Below, one piece after another: positions 33,064 through 37,132 of a stretch of 37,132 bases of DNA (position 1 is the stretch's first letter; every line of letters starts with the position of its first letter). The translations under genes and the position numbers were made by a program. This DNA comes from Alphaproteobacteria bacterium UBA2903 (GTDB lineage: Bacteria; Pseudomonadota; Alphaproteobacteria; CAAGCB01; CAG-977). Below the pieces are notes generated by a model, which did not search any database, was not told where the DNA came from, and worked only from the letters and a program-made list of their open reading frames with translations. The stretch is taken from assembly GCA_002349565.1 (NCBI GenBank), contig DEDN01000012.1, positions 17,667-54,798 of the forward strand, written 5' to 3'.

Positions 33064-33584
33064 AAAACGGGCAGATCCGAACGCTGAGTCGGCGTCATCG
33101 CCTGATAAACGACTTTCACGTTGTCATACGCCGACGGCACCCCCAAATGCGCGGCATGCAAATAATAAGCGTACGATTTCTGCAAATCCTGACGAATTCC
33201 CGTCCCCGTCGCGTACATCCAAGCCAACAGCTCGATGGCTTCGGCGTTTTCATGTTCGCTCAGACGGCGGATTTCCTCCAAATCAAACGGCGACACCTGC
33301 CCGCGCTTGACGGCGACGACAATATCGCGCCAGTTGTATTGCGCTTTGAAAACAGAACGGTCTTCGCCGATTTGCGGTTCGACGGAATCGGTGCGCGCGG
33401 CGCGTTTGCCGAACGTCATTACGGGTTCGTCGGCTCTTTTTTCGCGTTTCAGCGCGGCGGACAAAGAATCGTCGCTTTCCGAACGCATCAGATTTCTGTA
33501 CATCTGATCCGCCGTCAGCCCGAATGCGTTTGCCTGTCCGCAAAGAATGAGCAATCCAACGAAAAACGCCGAAAAACGCAACAA
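33060..33584 (-). CDS. Exported Sel1-repeat protein
   Basis: The 174-residue protein has a signal peptide (LRFSAFFVGLLILCGQANA) and a C-terminal Sel1-type repeat region (AEAIELLAWMYATGTGIRQDLQKSYAYYLHAAHLGVPSAYDN), helical pairs used for protein contacts. The start is TTG at 33584, with AAAGG 8 bases upstream; no ATG would keep the signal peptide. The partner is unknown. It is divergent from dut. Confidence 0.83.
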   Translation of the reverse strand: MLRFSAFFVGLLILCGQANAFGLTADQMYRNLMRSESDDSLSAALKREKRADEPVMTFGKRAARTDSVEPQIGEDRSVFKAQYNWRDIVVAVKRGQVSPFDLEEIRRLSEHENAEAIELLAWMYATGTGIRQDLQKSYAYYLHAAHLGVPSAYDNVKVVYQAMTPTQRSDLPVF

Positions 33585-33672
33585 AACGAAAGCCTTTCAA
33601 CCTTATTTTAACGAATCTTTTTGTATTATACGGCGTTTATGGAAAAAATCCAACAAAAAGGACATACCCGAA

Positions 33673-34122
33673 ATGATGAATGTCACCGTTCCCGTCATTC
33701 AAAACGACAATGCCGCGGGATTGCCTTTGCCGTCGTATGCGACAGCCGATTCCGCAGGAATGGATCTGTATGCCGCAATTCCCGGACCGATGCGTCTGCA
33801 GCCGGGGGAATGGGAGCTGATTCCGACAGGCATTTCCATCGCTTTGCCCAAAAACTGCGAAGCGCAAATCCGTTCACGGTCGGGACTGGCGGCAAAATCG
33901 GGCATCATCGTCCTGAATTCGCCCGGCACAATCGACGCGGACTACCGCGGGGAAATTTTCGTCGTGTTGTACAACGCCAGCCAACGCGTGTTTTTGCTGG
34001 AACGCGGTATGAAAATCGCGCAAATGGTCGTCGCCCCCGTTTTGCATGTCGATTGGAAAAGAATCGATTCTTTGACCGCCACCGCGCGGGGCAACGGCGG
34101 ATTCGGTTCGACGGGGGTGTAA
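33673..34122 (+). CDS. dut: Deoxyuridine 5'-triphosphate nucleotidohydrolase (dUTPase)
   Basis: dUTPase hydrolyses dUTP to dUMP, keeping uracil out of DNA. The 149-residue trimeric-type enzyme has the five motifs in order: SAGMDLYA, RSRSGLAAKSGI, LNSPGTIDADYRGEI (catalytic Asp), RGMKIAQMVV, and the C-terminal RGNGGFGSTGV that closes over the active site. ATG 33673 follows AAGGA at 10 bases; the next ATG (33676) is equally possible. It lies 4 bases ahead of the SH3 gene, likely the same transcript. Confidence 0.95.
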   Translation: MMNVTVPVIQNDNAAGLPLPSYATADSAGMDLYAAIPGPMRLQPGEWELIPTGISIALPKNCEAQIRSRSGLAAKSGIIVLNSPGTIDADYRGEIFVVLYNASQRVFLLERGMKIAQMVVAPVLHVDWKRIDSLTATARGNGGFGSTGV

Positions 34123-34126
34123 AACG

Positions 34127-34600
34127 ATGCGCTTTCGGCTGTTGTTGCTGTTGCTGCTGTTTTCCCTGCCCGTTCGCGCCGACACGGGGCTTCCCGTGCC
34201 GCGTTTCGTGTCGCTGCGCGCCAACCAAGTCAACATGCGCACGGGACCGGGGACGCGCTATCCCGTCGAGTGGGTGTTTTTGAAAAGCGACCTGCCCGTC
34301 GAAATCACCGAAGAATTCGAACATTGGCGCAAAATCCGCGATTTTTACGGCAAAGAGGGCTGGGTACACCGGCAAATGCTGTCGGGCAGACGGATGATTC
34401 GCGTCAAGGAAAACACCGTTTTACAGCGCGCGGCAAGCATTGTTTCCGTTCCGATCGCCAAAGTCGAAGCGGGCGTCGTCGGCAAAGTGATGATGTGTCC
34501 CGCCGGACTGACGTTGTGCAAAGTCGATTTTTCCGGAACGGAAGGCTGGATCCGCCGCGACAAAATTTGGGGCGTTTACCCGCAGGAATCGTTCGAATAA
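34127..34600 (+). CDS. Exported protein with bacterial SH3 domains
   Basis: The 157-residue protein has a signal peptide (MRFRLLLLLLLFSLPVRA). An SH3b domain follows (VSLRANQVNMRTGPGTRYPVEWVFLKSDLPVEI...HWRKIRDFYGKEGWVHRQML), then a second, weaker SH3-like half (VLQRAASIVSVPIAKVEAGVVGKV...GTEGWIRRDKIWGV). Such domains often bind peptidoglycan. This family is widely conserved in alphaproteobacteria near irr-type or dut genes as far as I recall. It ends 2 bases before the convergent irr stop. Confidence 0.88.
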   Translation: MRFRLLLLLLLFSLPVRADTGLPVPRFVSLRANQVNMRTGPGTRYPVEWVFLKSDLPVEITEEFEHWRKIRDFYGKEGWVHRQMLSGRRMIRVKENTVLQRAASIVSVPIAKVEAGVVGKVMMCPAGLTLCKVDFSGTEGWIRRDKIWGVYPQESFE

Positions 34601-34602
34601 CT

Positions 34603-35016
34603 TTACGGGATGCAGATGACGATTTCGATAGCGCCGTTTTTCATCCGCTTCGCCAGTTCGTCCGACAATTCGATTTTCAGATCTTCGGGGGCGATGTCTT
34701 CAACGCGTTCTTCCGATTCGAAAAAGATATGCGCATGCGAATGCAGCGTCGTATCAAAATACGTTTTTCCGCCGCCCGTCAAAATTTCCTGTAAAATTCC
34801 CGCGTTTTTAAACTGGTTCAGCGTGTTGTAAACCGTCGCCAGCGACAAATCCATTCCGGCGGCATGCGCTTCGCGGTACAGCTGTTCCGCACAAATATGG
34901 CGTCCTTTTCCCGCATACAGCAGCTTGACCAATCCCATTCTTTGGCACGTCGGACGCAATCCTGCCCGCCGTATGATATCCACCGTCCATGCAAACGGGC
35001 GTTCGCTTTTGTTCAT
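34603..35016 (-). CDS. irr: Irr-type iron-response regulator (Fur family)
   Basis: Irr is a Fur-family repressor/activator of alphaproteobacteria that senses heme rather than iron. The 137-residue protein has the winged helix (IIRRAGLRPTCQRMGLVKLL and DLSLATVYNTLNQFKNAGIL) and a dimerisation/sensing domain with KTYFDTTLHSHAHIFFE, where His92, His94 and His96 lie in the usual heme/metal region. It lacks the CxxC zinc pairs of Fur and the N-terminal GCPWQD heme motif of Bradyrhizobium Irr. RPTCQR instead of RPTRQR is unusual. GGGGGAAAT precedes the ATG. A tentative promoter TTGTAT-N17-TATCTC lies upstream. I could not identify an iron-control element. Confidence 0.85.
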   Translation of the reverse strand: MNKSERPFAWTVDIIRRAGLRPTCQRMGLVKLLYAGKGRHICAEQLYREAHAAGMDLSLATVYNTLNQFKNAGILQEILTGGGKTYFDTTLHSHAHIFFESEERVEDIAPEDLKIELSDELAKRMKNGAIEIVICIP

Positions 35017-35092
35017 CTGAGATTTCCCCCTATAAAATCAATTTATTTACAGAGATAGACTATTTCTTAGAGCTATACAAGATTTTTTTGTT

Positions 35093-36517
35093 TCAAAAGA
35101 ACCCGTCTTCGTCATAACGGCGGCAAATCGCGACAAAGCGTCCGATTAAAAACACGGTGGAAAACGCGCACGCAACCACCATCGCCCACGTCATCCCCAA
35201 AACGCCCTGATTCAGCTGAAACGCCATAATGCCGATAAGCGGCAGCATAATCACGATAAACGCGGCGGCTTGACAAACCGTCGGTATCATAATGTCCATC
35301 GCCCCGCGCAGGACGTTGACCATGACTTGCTGAGTGCCGTCAAACAAAGCCAGCCACGCGCACGCCGTAATCAAAGGTATCGTCATTTCTATCAATTCGG
35401 GATCGGTCGTGTATGCCGATGTTACGAACCGCGGACAGCACCAGAACAACGCGGCGCACAACAGCATCAAAACCAAATTGAACGCCAGCCCCGTATAGCC
35501 TACGATTTTCATTTCCAAAACGGACTTTTTACCTTTGGCAATCCCCATTAAAACGGACGACGCCGCGCCGACGCCGCTTGCCAGAACAAAGACGTTGCCC
35601 GACACGTTCAGCATAATCGTGTACGCGCCCAAAGCCATCGCGCCGAACCAGCCCGCCATAATGTTGACGACGGAATAAGACCCCTCCTCGACCCCGACGG
35701 TCGCCGCCGCGCCGTAACCGATGTCGCGCAGTTTCTTGTCGGCTTTTTTGTCCTTGGGCGGCTTTGTCCACACACCGTATTCGTCGCTTTCGGCAACGCA
35801 GAACACGACAATGAACATACCGACCGCCAAAATCACGCGAATCAGCGTTGTCGACACCGCCGACCCGACCGCGCCCATGGCGGGAAAGCCGTAATGTCCG
35901 AACACAAAAGCATAGTTGGCGAAAATGTTGATAATGTTCGCCGCCAAAATCATAATCATCCCCGGCAAAGGACGCTTTGTCCCTTCCAAAAACGAAGTCA
36001 TCACAAAAAACAGCAAAGCAAACGGTATGCCCAAAGCATACACGGACAGGACTTTCGCACTGCCTTTTGCGACATCGGGGGGCTGTCCCAGCAAATTCAT
36101 CACGAATTCGGACGGCAGACAAATCACCGCCAAAACCAATCCGATGAGCAAAGCGTAAGGAATAGAGCGGCGCAAAACCTGTCCGCATTCCAAAAAACGC
36201 CCTTGTCCGAACGCGTTGGCGGTTAAAACGATTGTTCCCTGCAGCAATCCCATGGCGACGGACAACAGCAAGGAATGGAGCGTGTTGGCAATACTTTGAA
36301 ACGCCAAATCTTCCGTGCCGTAGCGTCCGACGACGACCGTATCGACAAATCCCATGCCGACCACGCCCAGACGCGATACCACGACGGGCAAAGCCAGTTT
36401 GCCTGTTTCACGGATGCATCTGAAAACTTTCAGCTTGAAAACGAGTTCCTCGCGTTCGTCGCGTCGGGTTAAAAGAGAGTCCTTGTATTTTGATTTATGG
36501 AACAGCCCGTTTCTCAA
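35093..36517 (-). CDS. MATE-family multidrug/cation exporter
   Basis: The 474-residue inner-membrane protein has about 12 hydrophobic helices in two homologous halves. The MATE start is IRETGKLALPVVVSRLGVVGMGFVDTVVVGRYGTEDLAF. It exchanges Na+ or H+ for drugs or other cationic compounds; the substrate is not readable. A hydrophilic insert (KPPKDKKADKKLRDIGYG) lies between the halves. The only in-frame starts before the first helix appear to be TTG, at 36517, inside the end of atpC (23-base overlap), preceded by GTAGGG. The arrangement suggests read-through from the ATP-synthase operon with coupled translation. Confidence 0.88.
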   Translation of the reverse strand: MRNGLFHKSKYKDSLLTRRDEREELVFKLKVFRCIRETGKLALPVVVSRLGVVGMGFVDTVVVGRYGTEDLAFQSIANTLHSLLLSVAMGLLQGTIVLTANAFGQGRFLECGQVLRRSIPYALLIGLVLAVICLPSEFVMNLLGQPPDVAKGSAKVLSVYALGIPFALLFFVMTSFLEGTKRPLPGMIMILAANIINIFANYAFVFGHYGFPAMGAVGSAVSTTLIRVILAVGMFIVVFCVAESDEYGVWTKPPKDKKADKKLRDIGYGAAATVGVEEGSYSVVNIMAGWFGAMALGAYTIMLNVSGNVFVLASGVGAASSVLMGIAKGKKSVLEMKIVGYTGLAFNLVLMLLCAALFWCCPRFVTSAYTTDPELIEMTIPLITACAWLALFDGTQQVMVNVLRGAMDIMIPTVCQAAAFIVIMLPLIGIMAFQLNQGVLGMTWAMVVACAFSTVFLIGRFVAICRRYDEDGFF

Positions 36518-36908
36518 AATACCCTACAACCGTTTGAAGAAAGGCTTTTTTTGTCATTTCGGGCGCTTCCAGCGCGTTTCCGTTTTTTTCTTTTTCTTCA
36601 AAGACGGCGAGGCGTTTCTTGATTTCGTCAAGCTTCGTGTCCTCGGCATTCAGAGCTTCTTTGACCAGAATGGTACAGCCGTTGTCTCTGATTTTAACGA
36701 CACCGTCCGTTATCAGGTATCGTTCCGTCTTGCCTTCTTCTGTTAATACAATCACGCCCTGCGTCAACAGCTTCATCGCGGGCGCGCGGCGCGGCAAAAC
36801 CAGATACGGTCCGTCCAGCGCCGGAACTTCAATCGACGAAACCTCTTTCACCAGAAAAGGTTTTTCCGGCGTCAGGATTTTTACAAAGATGGATTCCGTT
36901 TCCGCCAT
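36495..36908 (-). CDS. atpC: ATP synthase epsilon subunit
   Basis: Epsilon is part of the central stalk of F1 and regulates ATPase activity. The 137-residue protein has the N-terminal beta-sandwich (FVKILTPEKPFLVKEVSSIEVPALDGPYLVLPRRAPAMKLLTQGVIVL) and a C-terminal region shorter and more charged than in E. coli. The usual 'GxxGxxHxP' loop (GDFGVLPGH in many) is here LDGPYLVLPRRAP, a divergent version. It follows atpD directly, ATG 2 bases before the atpD stop position, in the standard order. Confidence 0.9.
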   Translation of the reverse strand: MAETESIFVKILTPEKPFLVKEVSSIEVPALDGPYLVLPRRAPAMKLLTQGVIVLTEEGKTERYLITDGVVKIRDNGCTILVKEALNAEDTKLDEIKKRLAVFEEKEKNGNALEAPEMTKKAFLQTVVGYFEKRAVP

Positions 36909-37132
36909 TTACGAAGCCGCCTTTTTAAACCGCACGTTTTCAGACATTTTTTTGGCTTTTTCTTCGGCTTCTTCGATTGTGCCGACCATAAAGAACGCCT
37001 GTTCGGGCAAATCGTCATATTTGCCTTCCACAATGCCCTTGAATCCTTTAATCGTGTCCTCCAGTTCGACATAGCGTCCCTGAATACCCGTAAAGACTTC
37101 CGCCACATGGAACGGCTGGGACAGGAAACGCT
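36909..37132 (-). CDS. atpD: ATP synthase beta subunit, C-terminal end (cut by window edge)
   Basis: Seventy-three codons of the catalytic beta subunit are present: RFLSQPFHVAEVFTGIQGRYVELEDTIKGFKGIVEGKYDDLPEQAFFMVGTIEEAEEKA, the conserved C-terminal helical domain containing the DELPEQAF-type motif (here DDLPEQAF), ending NVRFKKAAS. The rest lies beyond the window edge. Confidence 0.95.
   Translation of the reverse strand, partial: RFLSQPFHVAEVFTGIQGRYVELEDTIKGFKGIVEGKYDDLPEQAFFMVGTIEEAEEKAKKMSENVRFKKAAS

Noticed and set aside
34056..34073. Second copy of the AAGAATCGATTCTT palindrome, inside dut
   Set aside because: It encodes conserved-looking dUTPase residues (KRIDSL), and a 14-base coincidence is expected by chance at this window size.
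1..37132. tRNA genes, CRISPR arrays, transposases, prophage genes
   Set aside because: Looked for in the gaps and among the frames; none could be supported. The only mobile-element-type gene is the invertase.

Overview
The window is a chromosomal segment from an alphaproteobacterium. Three gene orders support this. (1) enoyl-CoA hydratase - rpsT - dnaA - dnaN - recF - gyrB on one strand. (2) rodZ - ispG - hisS - prfA - prmC - DUF4167 - clpB on one strand. (3) An Irr-type Fur regulator together with dut and a secreted SH3 protein. A flavin-reductase/rubredoxin fusion and a Mpi-like DNA invertase, both more familiar from anaerobic gut bacteria, suggest a host-associated, low-oxygen lifestyle. 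That last point is inference. No tRNA, rRNA, CRISPR array or transposase was recognised.

Layout. 1-933: start of clpB (minus) behind an RpoH-type promoter. 1024-4340: an AT-richer module of a serine recombinase, a 153-bp segment bounded by perfect 12-bp inverted repeats, and an autotransporter. 4412-13022 (minus): a long run from lysC through a nitronate-monooxygenase-like enzyme, rodZ, ispG, hisS, prfA, prmC and a DUF4167 gene to an ArsR-type regulator; many of these genes overlap by 1-7 bases. 13144-17230: short, alternately oriented genes (cupin, comF-like, PEBP-like lipoprotein, unknown periplasmic protein, LOG-family hydrolase, MetH-activation-domain-like protein), mostly tail to tail. 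17327-19436 (plus): mlaA, mlaC, rpsD. 19565-22226: two convergent genes of unknown function, one a tandem-duplicated putative metallopeptidase. 22313-31851 (minus): flavin reductase-rubredoxin, dapB, gyrB, recF, dnaN, dnaA, a possible origin, rpsT, enoyl-CoA hydratase and a small secreted protein. 31903-35016: a tail-anchored unknown, a Sel1 protein, dut, an SH3 protein and irr. 35093-37132 (minus): a MATE exporter behind atpC and the end of atpD.

The most notable system is at 1024-4340. A Mpi-like invertase gene faces away from an autotransporter gene, and the DNA between them carries a perfect inverted repeat (AAAGGGACGTTT / AAACGTCCCTTT) 129 bp apart. This is the architecture of an invertible-promoter, phase-variable surface-protein switch. 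It sits between the arsR end of the prfA-prmC-DUF4167 block and clpB, so it looks like an insertion into an otherwise conserved neighbourhood. Secondary points of interest are the duplicated metallopeptidase with one active-looking and one degenerate zinc site, a roughly 120-bp palindrome between prfA and prmC, and DnaA-box-like sites between rpsT and dnaA.

No gene-free stretch exceeds 300 bases; the longest (1621-1913 and 30115-30382) are described as features. Starts were chosen by ribosome-binding site and family length, and differ from the longest open frame for several genes.
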